Positions 11,813 to 23,530 of a DNA stretch of 64,000 bases are shown here, piece by piece. This stretch comes from Rhabdornis inornatus. Lineage: Eukaryota; Chordata; Aves; Passeriformes; Rhabdornithidae. Every line of letters starts with the position of its first letter. The first letter of the stretch is position 1. The position numbers were made by a program, and so were the translations under genes. The DNA lies in assembly GCA_013397075.1 (NCBI GenBank), contig VWZS01007473.1:2989740-3053739 (forward strand). Direction: 5' to 3'. Below the pieces are notes generated by a model that saw only the letters and a list, made by a program, of their open reading frames with translations, was not told the origin of the DNA and searched no databases.

Positions 11813-14800
11813 CAAGGTTTTATGAAGCTGTGAGTTCCTGGGTGGACAAACTGATAAAAGGAAGGATCCAAATTGCCAAAGGCAGTTCCTGAAGGGAGTA
11901 GGGTAGCAAGAGGTGACACTAAATGAGCCGAGGTTGACATTAATATTCACGCTTCAAGAAAAGGAGAGTGAGTAAAATAAGGAAATGAGGGGCAATTGAA
12001 AGAAAAATAAGCCAGAAATATGTATGTCGAGTTAGGAAGACACTAGGGAGGGGACAAGAGAGGTCTGAATTGAATGATCAGGAAACCTTGTTGGTTTGGG
12101 GGTGGAAATAGCCCTCTGAGATGACTCTGTTCCCCCAGCCCTGGTGGGGGGCCTGTGTGCCTTCTGCTCCCGCCCCAGTGGAGCTGTGTCACTCCTGTGC
12201 TCTTGGTATATCCTTCCATCCCGGCTCTTTAGCCAGCCAGGTTCTTTTTATTTCTCCCACTCAATTCTTGTGTGCTGCTGCAGCCAGGGACCAGGGCTTT
12301 CAGTAGTAATAGGCTCACTATTGCTTTGAATTAGGAGGACTTTTATCAGCCCACTGTTCCTGTAATTTACCGTGGTTTAGAGTGATAATGAGGATTTGGG
12401 TATGTAAAGAAACCCTAAAGTACACATGCAGATCAACACAAGGGAGTGCTACTCTGAGCCTTGGGCATTAGTGACTATGAATGGGTGAGTGAGTGCTTAG
12501 CACAGGAAATCAAAACAGGAGAGACAAAAGCCACACATAATCTTCCTGGGCTGGGAAATGCTGTTTATCTTATTTGTTTAAATGACTGGAGAACAGAAAG
12601 CTTTTCTTCCCTATTGTTGCTCAGTAGCTGTGTTATAGTTTAGCCTTAGCTGTGCACAGTTGCTGGCAAGACTTTGGCAAGGAAGCCTTCCTGGGCTGGT
12701 CCAGTGTGGGACTGGGAGGTGGTCCGGGGAGTCCTGGAACGTGGGCATGAGTCCATCGCCCCACCACAGAAACCAAAAGAATCGAAGGACTCCTTTCAGT
12801 CTTATTATGTCTGTAGAACCACAACTGAAGAACAAGTGGGAGGGGAAGTTCTTTAAGATTAATGTTATTTTTGGGTAAAAATTGCGAAATGCTTTCTTGC
12901 TAGGGATGGTTTGTAGCAACAAATGTAAACTGTGGTCACAAATACTCCTGCTAGTGGATATGCACCCTTTGAGTGGACAGCAGAATAATTGCATGTGCAA
13001 GTGGGGTTGGAAGCACACTGGTTTGCTACCAGATTCCACAGCAGTGCAAATCGTTTGTAACATTCTTGGTACTCAATTAGTGCTCCCATCTATAATTTCA
13101 GAAGCCTCATTCTAAGCTGGGGGGAGGAAACACATCAGGCCTGTTATTTCTGCTGGCAACACTGGTACTAAAAATAACTGTGTGAATGACATTGTGCTTT
13201 TGAGTTTGTCAATAGATAAATTTTGACTGGACAGCAGGAATTATTTCTAAGGGATGAAATGTGTTATGCTATGGATTATTATTCCTAGAGAAGAGATGAA
13301 AGCCTCATTGCCCAGGATCCTCTAAAGCAAGGATTTAGGAATGAAGAGGAGGGAAAAATCTTGCATCATTCCCTGATATTCTGAGGGATTTAGGGGTCCC
13401 TGACAGGTATCAGTGAAGAACAGCAATAGAAATTTCACCTCCATCAGCCAGATGAAACAGCCTCAAGGCCAGTCTGTTTCCTGGGGTTTTCTCAGAGGAC
13501 CTTTGCCCCCGTCTCAGGCTCTTGTTTGGGCATTAATTGGAATAAAGTGACTTCCAGCTCTCCAGTTCCCACGTAGACACCTGTGACAATCCTTCCCAAA
13601 GTGGGGATGGACTCGTTCACCCCACCTAGTTTCCCCAGCCCTGCCAGGGGGGCAGCAGCATTCAGCGTGAGTTATTGCATTTAACATTGTCAATTGACTG
13701 GTTAATGAGCCACTTGTTTGCCGGAGGTTGCTCAGTACTCTTGCCTCTGCTCATAGATTAGGTGCTGCTTTTTATCATGCATTTCCCCATATTCTTTAGG
13801 TTGTTAAGCTGTTATATGGATATTACTGAACCCAATCACTCTGTTTAAAGGGGACACTGTCAGGGCTATTAAAAAATCAGCACTTCCTTACCTATGTTCC
13901 CTAAGTTTAGATCATTGTTATGTTTGTTTTTTTTTTTCCTGCCCACATGTCCCAAAGGGCTAAGGTGCTCCTAGCTCTCCTCCCCAGACCAAGAGAAGTA
14001 AAGCTGGGAGCAGTTCCTTTTCACAGGACTGCGGGTGAGAGGAGGAATGCCTGGCCGGAGAGGGAAGGGAAGAGCTGTGCTGTTTGGAAAACTTGTAAGC
14101 TTTGAGAAACAAATGAGTTGTCCAAGCTTTCCTAGATGGGTTTTGGAAAAACAGAAGTCTACACCATCAAAATGGCTCATCATCCAAATACCAGCAGTGC
14201 ACGCACTATGTGGGTGGGAAGAGAGAGTCAAAGAAGTCTATGCTCATTAAACCTCAGCCTCTCTGAATCTAATCAAACCTCTCCAGAAGGCAGTAATCTT
14301 TTACGCTGGGGACAGTAAAATAATACTAGAGATAAGCTTAAACTCTGATGATCAGATGTGGAATAAATTTACTACGATGCAGATTTACCATATCTAGCTG
14401 GATGCTTTATAAGATGGTTCAAACAGTCACTTTGAACTGCCTTGAATCTTCTCAGGTACTCTTGGGAGAGACTTACAGGCAAATTTGCAAATTAAATCAA
14501 TAAGGAATTTTTCAATTGAAGATGAGGACATGGAGTATGACAAAGACGAATGAAAGCAGTAGGAGGAATATCCTCAAGTTCTGAGGTGTTTGCAGCAGCG
14601 GTCGCTTCCCAGCGTAATGGGCAAATACATTTACACATCTCTTTAAATGTGGCTCTTCTCTCAGTTATGGTGTCCCCTGCAAAGCCAGTGGTGGCTGAAG
14701 CAGAATCAGTCTGTACACCCAGGGGCAGCTGCTTGCACCATGGCAGGGCTGCATCTGCAGGGTCTGGTGGCCACCAGGCAGTGCGGCCGCAGGAGGGGAT

Positions 14801-14821
14801 GGGGAATAGGTGCTGGGTGTG

Positions 14822-14881
14822 TTCTCCAGTGGCTGTCCTCAGAGGGTCACATTCTCCAGTGGCCGTCCCCAGAGGGTCACT
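14822..14881. repeat. Tandem duplication, 30-base period, two copies
   Basis: Two adjacent copies begin TTCTCCAGTGGC and end CAGAGGGTCAC. They agree at 27 of 29 aligned positions. Confidence 0.95.
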
Positions 14882-17399
14882 TCCCAGCAGACTCCACCTT
14901 GGTTCCTGGCAGTGCAGTGTTCCTGGGGCTCCCATTAAAAAGAATGGGCCTGGGAAGGAGAACTTAAGTGCCGGCCTGGCTCTAAGCCAGGCTTTCAGAT
15001 AGAAGAGTGTCTGGCCAGGGTACCCCAGATACTTGATTCTTGATCACTCCTTTCTCTGCTGGCAGGAGCTGCTGTGCCAAAAGCTGACATGGAACTCTAG
15101 GAAAGTACAGGGACCCATGCCTTACCCAGTGAGGGTGTGAGAAGCGTGCCTGGGGCACACAGGCACTCTACAGATCCCATCAGGGTGGCTGAGTCACCCA
15201 GGGATGCAGGGGAGCTGGTCTGCTTTGTGCCAGTGGCCAGCCCGTGGTCTGTTGATTTTTTAGGAATTCTCCGGTCCTTCTCTCCTGCTGCCACCGGGAG
15301 GTCACAGGACAGCACTTGGGTCTGGTTACAAAGTGCCAGCTCACTCTGCAGAGCAAGGACAAACAATTATTTGTGGTCTTTTGGCAGTGGGTGCATTCAT
15401 TGTGGCATATGTTTGTACTCTTCCTCTACTGGCAGCACCCCACCTTCCAGTTCCACCCCCTGCCCCAGCAGCCTCACATGAAGGCTCTGACTGTCCCAGC
15501 TCAGAGAGACCGGAGATAGAGAGACACACAGAGGGACACAGAGCAGGTGTCTTCTGTGCCAGGAAAGGCCGTGAGACACTGAGGATGCCCAAGGTCTTCA
15601 ACTCCTGTTTAAAACAGTATAGTGTTGGAATAGGTTGTCTGAAAAGCTTGGAAAAACACTGGAAAAAACTGTTCCTTCATCTTTCTCACGGCAATTTTAG
15701 GTGGGAGACTCAGCTGAGGTGGGGCCTTCTCCCGATACAGGTAAGGTATGTCTGGAGGAGTGTGCTGAGTTAGACCAGCCAAGGTCTTGTCCTCCCACTG
15801 GTATTTTCTAAACATCAGCTGCATCTGAGAATCACTAAAGGGTTATTTGAAGCCTTGTGGCAGGTGTCAGGGAAAAGCTGTAAAAACTGTGCATTTGTCT
15901 TCCTTTCAGATAACTGTTCTCTGAGTACAAGTGTAGAAGTTATGATTCAAATATATCCAAATGCATATAATTAACCACAAGTGCAACACACCTCCTTCCT
16001 GCTGTGAAATCTTATTAGCAGTGTGGGCAGAATCCTAAAATACTATATCTGCCAGGTTTCAGCTCAAAGTCTTCAGATTGGAAAGCCTTAGTGAGCAGAC
16101 CTGAGCAGGCAGGTTGGGGGAGCTCAGAGCTATGACCTGCCATTGCTGAGCACAGGGGCCCAAAGCAAGTTCTCACCACCTCTGTTTGGGGAGGTGCCTA
16201 TGCCTGCTCAGTCAGAGCCATGCTTCAGCTGTGGGCAGACTTTCACAGGACTCCAGTAAACACAGACAGCAGAAACTTTGCAGCCCCATTGCAAGAAATA
16301 GCACAGTTAGACAGGCAAGGTTTGGGTTTCTGCTGCCTGCAGCAGCAGGAGTGACAGAGGCCAGACTGCTGTTCCTCCACCCAGGACTTGTATCTCATCT
16401 ACATCAGGCATCCTCATTTTGACTGCAAAATTTTCCATTGATGGAGGGTCCATTGCAGTCTTCAGGGATTTTTCCCAGCAGCCAGATACTCTCCCTTGGC
16501 CTGCGCTCTGTGGGGTGTGGCGTGATGCTTGATTACATCCTCTAACAGAAAGGCAGCACATTGCAGAGCTGGGAACACCATGACTCAAAAATCTCTGAGC
16601 TGAGATTAGTGGAGGCTAATGTCAGCTTGGCAGCACACCCAGGGGCTTGTGGCAAGCACACTGCTCAGAGATGGAGCCCCTGAGCTATAATCATGCCAGA
16701 GAAGATGGACAGGATACGAGGAATAGCATAATCGCTCTTTCCAGAATTGATTCCTTCTCAGCTTAACATGTTGAAACATCAGAAGTACTGAAAAACCCCC
16801 ATCTGCCACCAGACCTAATCAAACACATCAATTATTGCTTCAGAAAGACAGTTGCTGCTAGATTTGATATCCCAAAAAAGCAAAGCTGCTTTAAAGCATC
16901 TTTTTATTTTAGCTGAGTGTTTTCATGACAGCACACAATTCCTAATGAGCACTAATACAACTAGGACACACAGAAAAATATGTCAACTGTGCAAAGATCA
17001 GCTCTAGACACAGAAGAGGAACTCTGAATCCCAGTGGATTTCAGTGGAACAAGGGGCTTTGGAAGCCAGGTTTGTTGCATTAGGGCAAGGAACCAGGTAC
17101 ATTCTACCGAAGCCTTGCTTTGATACACTGAGAGAGTCAGACACTCATTCTTAATGTCTGGGTAGAATACACAGGGTTGGTCTTATTGTGGGTTTTGGCT
17201 GTGGTGCTGGATTGTGAGGATGAAATGCATGGGGCAATGAAGAGACTGTGCATGCCTCTTGTTTCCTCTGTTGTCTACAGAATATTTGGTTATGGAGAGC
17301 AACATCTGAAAAGGTTTTGAAAGGCAAAGTCACCTTGCAGCTATCAAAACACTTCAGATGAGGCAGATGGGAAACCAAAAATATTATTTAGGTTTGGGC

Positions 17400-18130
17400 A
17401 GTAAAACTGTCATTGAACTCGTTTGCCTCGTTTTTCAGGCTTTGATGATAGTTAATGACAGCTTACAGAAGTTGTAAGTGATCTAAAAAAGCCATAGAAA
17501 GCTGCTTTGTGTCCTTGTTCAGGGGATGAATTTAACAAAACCATTATGGGGCTTTAAAACACTATTTTGACTTTCTAGAACCAGCTGTGGGATGATCCAG
17601 CTGCAGTTGGATCCCCCTTGCATCTAAGAGAACATTTAAGAGGATTAATCCCAATAATTTTAATTCAACAAAATGACCTTATGTAACATTACCAAGGAAT
17701 TAATGAGAATTCTCTCATGTGGGTCATCACCAGCCCGGTTGATTTTTTTTCCCTGAGGGATCTCATTGGTCTCAGGCAGAGCATGGACAAAGTAGATTGA
17801 CTATGTAGCACATTGCATGGGATGAGATGATAACTCACTCGGAGCAGGAACACTTTTTACTTCACTGAATTATTATTTGGGAATGCACAACAAAGAATGC
17901 AGCTGTCAACCTCCTCTGGTGCTATTTGAAACCCTTTTGGCTCCAAGGCTTTTTCCACAGAAAAATGCAATCTCATCTAATGCAAATGCTGCTGCAGGAA
18001 TCTGTGTAGTCCAGCTGTCTTTTTTTAATCGAAAAATGTCCTGATCTAATTGTTTTTGACTGTGTTTCTTTGCTCTTCTTACTGAGCCGAGCAGGATGCA
18101 TATTAAAACTAATTAGGTGCATGTAGGGTA
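17400..18130. promoter_or_regulatory. Candidate intronic regulatory block B
   Basis: This is an inference only. The block is AT-rich and free of recognisable repeats, with many homeodomain-type words. The best is the palindromic OTX/PITX-type GGATTAATCC at 17642-17651. Others are an exact POU octamer ATGCAAAT at 17980, AACAAAG near 17889, and TAATTA-type sites at the right edge. Composition and motif density resemble conserved noncoding elements of brain genes, but this needs alignment. Confidence 0.3.
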
Positions 18131-18821
18131 TTCAATATTTGATATTAATATTAAAGGTCCCAGGAGAGGTTGCATTATCAAAGTTAACCAACTGCAAATT
18201 TTAGTAAAACCAAATTATACCAGTAGCCTGACATTGAATAAAACCCAAGTCTGTGCTGCTCCCAGCTTTGTGCAGGGCATGGGGGTCAAGGGCAGCCTTT
18301 GCCTGCACCCTTCTTCCACTCTTTCCTTCCCATCTGGGCAGATCTACCTCTCAGGAGCGGAGGAAACTGATTTGGAGCAGGAAAAAGAGGACCTACGTGT
18401 GGCTTCTGTGTTAGCTAGTGTGATGGGTTTTTTTTCCCTTGACTACACCCCTATACTGTCATCCCCTATCTGTGCTGTAGGGGAAGGGTCTGAGGCTTGG
18501 ACTGAGGACTGAGCTGGGCACTGAATCCCTGCAGTTCCATGCTGGCAGTTAGATCCTGAGCCTGTGTACATCAGTGTACCTTCCCCAGCTAGCCCATAGC
18601 CTGGCCCCCACCAGAACCAGCAGCTCCTGAGAAAGGAGGAGCTCATTTGTGGTCAGTAACACTTGGGAAAAGGATAATGCTTCCAGGTACCAGAACTCCT
18701 CTGGGGACCAATGACCAGCAATCTCTGCAGGAAAAAACTTGTTAGGTTGCCTCAGGTGGGTTAAAGCACTGCTATGGTGAATGAGCACAATTAGGCTTGG
18801 TGTGGGCAATTCTTATTGTCA

Positions 18822-19082
18822 GGGGTAAGCCATGGGGCAAGAGGAAATAGCCTCAAGTTGAACCTGAAGAGATTTAGATTGAATATTCAGGGGAATTGAA
18901 GGGGTTGTCAAGCACTGGAACAGGCTGCCCAGGAAAGTGGCAGTCACCACCCCTGGATGCATTTAAAATGTGTAGATGTGACACTTAGGGACCAGGTTTA
19001 TGGTGGAGTTGGCAGTGCTAGGGTAAGGGTTGGATTTGATGATCTTTGAGGTATTTTTCAACCTAAACAGTTCTATGATTTT
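18822..19082 (+). repeat. CR1 LINE 3' end, 5'-truncated, + strand
   Basis: The segment reads through the well-known 3' portion of chicken repeat 1: GGGGCAAGAGGAAATAGCCT, GGGTTGTCAAGCACTGGAAC, AGGCTGCCCAGGAAAGTGG, a GTGTAGATGTGACACTTAGG block, then GGTTGGATTTGATGATCTTT and the terminal AACAGTTCTATGATT. It keeps only the last ~260 bases of ORF2 and the 3' UTR, the usual product of truncated target-primed insertion. The TTCTATGATT end fixes the orientation. Confidence 0.9.
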
Positions 19083-19562
19083 CCTGACTTTGTAGTGTTA
19101 AATTTCAAAGGATGACTATGTCCCTATTGTGTTGGGTGGAGTACTAGCACAGTAGCTGGCTTTGCTCTGCCTGCCCAGCCTTGCCTTCTTTTGAAGTATC
19201 AGAACTGGTGTCTTTCATTCATCAACACTAATTAACTACTTTCAGGACGCGGTAGACTGTTTACACTCTTGAAATTGTTTTGTACACTCACTTAAAGTAT
19301 TTCACTCCACTGCTTCCTCTTGAAAATGTAAATGCTGAAACAATTCTCACACTGCAGAGATGGGAAAGTCATTGATGCATCCCAAATGTGGGGTGCAAAA
19401 GCCAACCCAACACCCCAGTCCAATGAAGGACACAGTGTGAACCTCAGCATGCAGTCCAGGAAATCATCTCTCATCTCAGCTACAGCATTCAACCAAAGCA
19501 GGGATCACCCCTCAAGACAGCCCAAAGCCAAAATTAGGCACTGATGTGGAACTCAATTAAAA

Positions 19563-19577
19563 AATAATAATAATAAT
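19563..19577. repeat. (AAT)5 microsatellite
   Basis: Five AAT units sit within an A/T-rich stretch. Confidence 0.9.
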
Positions 19578-22034
19578 TAAAAGAAGACTAAGAGCTGCTT
19601 CCAAACTGCCACAGGGCTGCAGGGACACAGCACCATATTGGTAGTGCTGTACATGTTTCTAGTTTAGGGCTATATTAAACTGGGAATGAAGAGTATTCTG
19701 CAAATATTTTATACACCTGAAAACAATCTGAAATCAAAGGTTTTGGGGAAGATGCAGTACCTGACTCTTGTATGTCTGGAAGCTAATCACTGTTGGCTCA
19801 ATAGCCACTTGTCTGCAGACAAAAATAAGATGGTAGCAATGTCAATTCTGAGCAGACACAAGATAGTTTCTTGTAACATCATCTTCAAGCTTTTTGGCCA
19901 GCAGTTAAGGTGCAGAAGCACATGGCTGGCTTTAAAGAGACGCCATGAAGGCATCAGAGGGACTTACAGGCATTAGGCACAAACTGAAGTGCCTTAGAGG
20001 AGCAAGAATGCTTCTTCCTTGTACAGGTCTGTGAAACTTGTGCAATTGATTTGAGTAAGCTTGGCCATTTCCAGGGCTGTAGATTTTGGCAGTATTTCAA
20101 TCGCCTGATGGATTTGCTTATTTTTTAACGTGAACCATCTGGTTAGTTAGAATAATATCTTTGCATGCAAGAAATACTTTGGTGGTAAGAATTCAGTTTT
20201 GAGTGACCCAAAGGTATTTCCTCCAGAAAGGAGATTTTCCCCAGCTGGGTGTCTATCACAGGGCATCATCAGTATTTCTTGGACCAGTGTTAAAAGTCCA
20301 GGTTGAAAAAATTATGCTTTTTAAAATGAGCTTCATTTTCAGTTTTTAGATGGCCCTGACTAAGGAAGTTGTTTTTCTTAAAAAAAATAAAGGGCATGTA
20401 GGCAAACAGTCATCTTAATTTTCATCTTAGATAATTTCTTGTGGGAATAGGATGTACAACATGGCATTCTAGCACAGCTGGGGGGAAGAATGAGAGTTTA
20501 GAGAGATTTGCACCCTATCACAGAGGTCTGAGCTGTGCCTTTGCAGTCTTTGAACACAAGGTCATGGGCATCTGTGTTGATTTAGTTTAACATAATCCAG
20601 GAGTTTTTAATCGTATTTCAAGCTATTAAACGAGTGAGAAGAGAATCACTGGAATTTAGCTTCATAACTCCCCTGTAAACAAAGTTTTTAACCTTATATC
20701 CAGATAAAAAGAAATTTAAAGTAGCTGATTAGCGGGAGATTTTCCATCAGAATTTGATCATCCTCCTCTCTACATATTAAAATCAGATTTTTGTGCTTTC
20801 TCCATTTGCAAACAAAGATTGCAGAGTTTTCTTCAGAATTAGACTTTTTCTCTTGACTCAAGCTCTGCCCAGCCTCACCAAAATAGTCTACCTGATTCTG
20901 GGTAGGAGATAGGAAAGATTTTTTTTTAAAGAAAAAGGGAGGGAAGAAGGGAGGGAATACAAATCAGAAAAGTTTGCTGAGCAAAAATGGATTTTGTGAT
21001 GTGTGTTTGTTCCAAGATTCCCCATCTAAAATCCACCCTGGATCAGTCTATACCATAAACGTGAATGTGCTAATGGGACTCAACAGCCTGAGCAAAAATG
21101 TGTCTGTGGACGAATTCACTGTTGTCCCTGTAATGCCACCTCCCTTCTGCCATGGCCTGAGTCATCTCCTCTCTTTTACAAAGCATTTTACACCCACCAG
21201 AATCATCTCACACCCCTTGCATTGTCCCACAGTGTCATGTGGACTTGGAACACTGTGCAGACCTGAGCTTTCCTGAGGTGGGAGGAGATGCTGCTGAGGA
21301 GCTCAGAGCCACCCAGGCTGGAGGGAATCTGCGGGTGCCACACAGGGTGATGCCACTGCCAGCCTAAACCAGCTCAGTGCCCCAGAGCCCTGAGAGCTGA
21401 AACTCCTTGCCAAGGCACAGGGCTCTGTAGAAAAGCTGTGCAATGACCTTTCAATTCCTTTAACTTGTCCAGGGGAAGGTGAGGACCAGGTCTGCTCTTG
21501 TAAGAACTGGACCGTTCATTTGCTTGTGATACACTTTGAGTGTAATAATCTCCTGGTGATTTCTTGCCTGGTTTTATTCAAGTAAATCACTGTAATTGTA
21601 GGGATGTGCATTGATATGGGAAAACTTCATTCAGCTGGAAACATCTTGCTGATTGAAAGTAAATTATCTTAGGTAAAACAGAAACAGTATGGGTTTTATT
21701 TTCTCTGGCAGGCAATGGGAAGTTTGTAAGTATGTCTTTCACAGTGATGCAGACAGTTTGAAGCCACACAAAGGTCTCTGAATTTTGCAGGAAATATTTC
21801 AGAGACATTGGCTGGAGGTTTTGGAGGAATGACAAAGGGCAGGAGACAAATTAGGGCTGTATCAGAAAGCTTTGAAAGGGATGAAGGATGCTGAGCACTG
21901 GAAGCAAGAGGGGGTGTCCACAAATCTCCACATGCCATTCCCTCCTTCTGGCACAGAAAGGACAAGTTTAGTAAGACTAAATGCCTTCAGGTCAGCCATG
22001 TTTAAGGAAATTCTTAGTACATACTTATAGGCGC

Positions 22035-22695
22035 CATCTCAGAAATACAAACACTTCTCCTTGAGAGCTCTTGGAGGGCAGGTGAGGCACCAGAAGACAG
22101 GGAAAAAATGTAAACATGGTGCCTCTCTCTAAATATAGAGGGAGAAAAGAGGAGTAAGAATTATAGACCAGTCAGCTTCTAGAAGCTTTCAAGAGAATTG
22201 AACTATCAATCATATAATTTGCAACCACCTAGGAGATAAAAAGGGCGATGAGTGACATACAGCATGGATTATACAAAAATGAGGCATGTTAAAGTAGTCT
22301 CATTTGATTTCTCAGCCAAAGTAGGTGAGCAATAGTTGCTCAAAAAATATCTAGATTTTGGGAAGGGTTTGTCAGAGTTCCACTGGATTTTTAAAAGGTG
22401 ACCTGGAAAGATAGTGCAGATAAACCTACTACAGGTTTTACACAAACATGGGTGAGTAGCACAACTCATTCCCAAAGTATACAGTTACCAGTGGCTTATG
22501 GTCAGAACAGAGGACTCTGTCAGCCAGGACTCCACTGGGGTCTGTGTCAATTTCCTTCTAAATTTTAATCAGTGGAAAATGGATGGAAATACATCATTAC
22601 TTACCCCTGGCAGTGATATGAATCTGGGAGAGTTGCTTCAGCATATCAGAGGATAAACTTAACAGCTTCAAATTATCTTGGCAGACTGGAGATGT
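22035..22695 (+). repeat. Decayed CR1/L3-type LINE relic (reverse-transcriptase region)
   Basis: This is an ancient inactive fragment of a CR1/L3-type LINE ORF2. AATTATAGACCAGTCAGC at 22159 reads NYRPVS, the conserved RT phrase. A little downstream, CAGCATGGATTATACAAAAA corresponds to the QHGF block. CTAGATTTTGGGAAGGGT at 22351 reads LDFGKG, a decayed form of LDFSKAF. GTTACCAGTGGCTTATGGTC near 22485 corresponds to the VVISGSQS block, and ACTCCACTGGGGTCTGTG to SGVPQGS. A stop directly follows NYRPVSF, and frames are broken throughout, so no protein can be made. It is much more diverged than the CR1 3' ends in this window. Boundaries are by eye. Confidence 0.8.
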
Positions 22696-23159
22696 GAGGA
22701 CTGGCTCTAGCCTGGGACACTGTGCCTCAAAAAACAATAGGAGGACCTGCCTGGAGAAGGTGTAGGGAAGTGTCGTGTGTTGACTGAACCCGGCTCAGGT
22801 TGGAAGGGCTGGAAGGAAAGCACCAGAATAGCTTGGCTGGAACTGATGTGTGGGAACGATGATGACTGTAGCCTCTGCTCCAGGAAGTTTTCAGGATGAT
22901 GGATAAATATTTCCCCAGGAGTGACCTGGGCAAACTGGCTCTTTGGCAGGATCAGCCCCAGCTGAGCTCCAGTCCTGCTGCCCTGGAGCTGTGGTGGGCT
23001 TTGTTCAGAGCTGCTGTTCCACAGCCACAGGGGCTGTGCGTGTCAGCAGGGACAGGTGGCAAAATCATCTCTGGCTTTGCCTTCTTAATGCATTCACTGT
23101 GTAGTGAGAGGCTGAAGGCACGTAAGTGCTTTGTTGAACAGAAGCCAAAGCAAGCTGCT

Positions 23160-23530
23160 ACGCAGAATGCACCCCCTGTTTCCAAGTATTTCATTTATTT
23201 TGTAATTAAGCAATAATTGCTGAGGCACTGGGCACTTCTTCAGCATTAACGACTTGCTGGGGGATGGCAGAGGATCTGATCTGCGGTGGAACCATTTTCT
23301 CCAGCAAATACCTGCCTGTTACTGCCATTCTGAAATGAGTATAACATAACATGCCAACATATGGCTTTTGCTGTTAGCAGCTGAGGGATGGGGAGCAGGC
23401 ATTAATGGGTACCTTAGGCAATCAGGTTGCTTCAGTTGTCTCTCACCATTCCCTTCAGAGCACAGTGTTTTATTAGTCACTTGGTGAATGAAATGGCTTT
23501 TTAATTGCTGAGGATCACTTTTTTAAATTA
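23160..23530. promoter_or_regulatory. Candidate intronic regulatory block C
   Basis: This is an inference only. TAATTGCTGAGG occurs twice in the same orientation (23214-23225 and 23502-23513), and a TAATTA site lies at 23203. The block has no recognisable repeat and a homeodomain-site-rich composition. Confidence 0.3.

Noticed and set aside
17980..17987. Exact POU octamers ATGCAAAT (also 29499 and 57377)
   Set aside because: About two exact octamers are expected by chance on both strands of this window, so three alone are not evidence of regulation.
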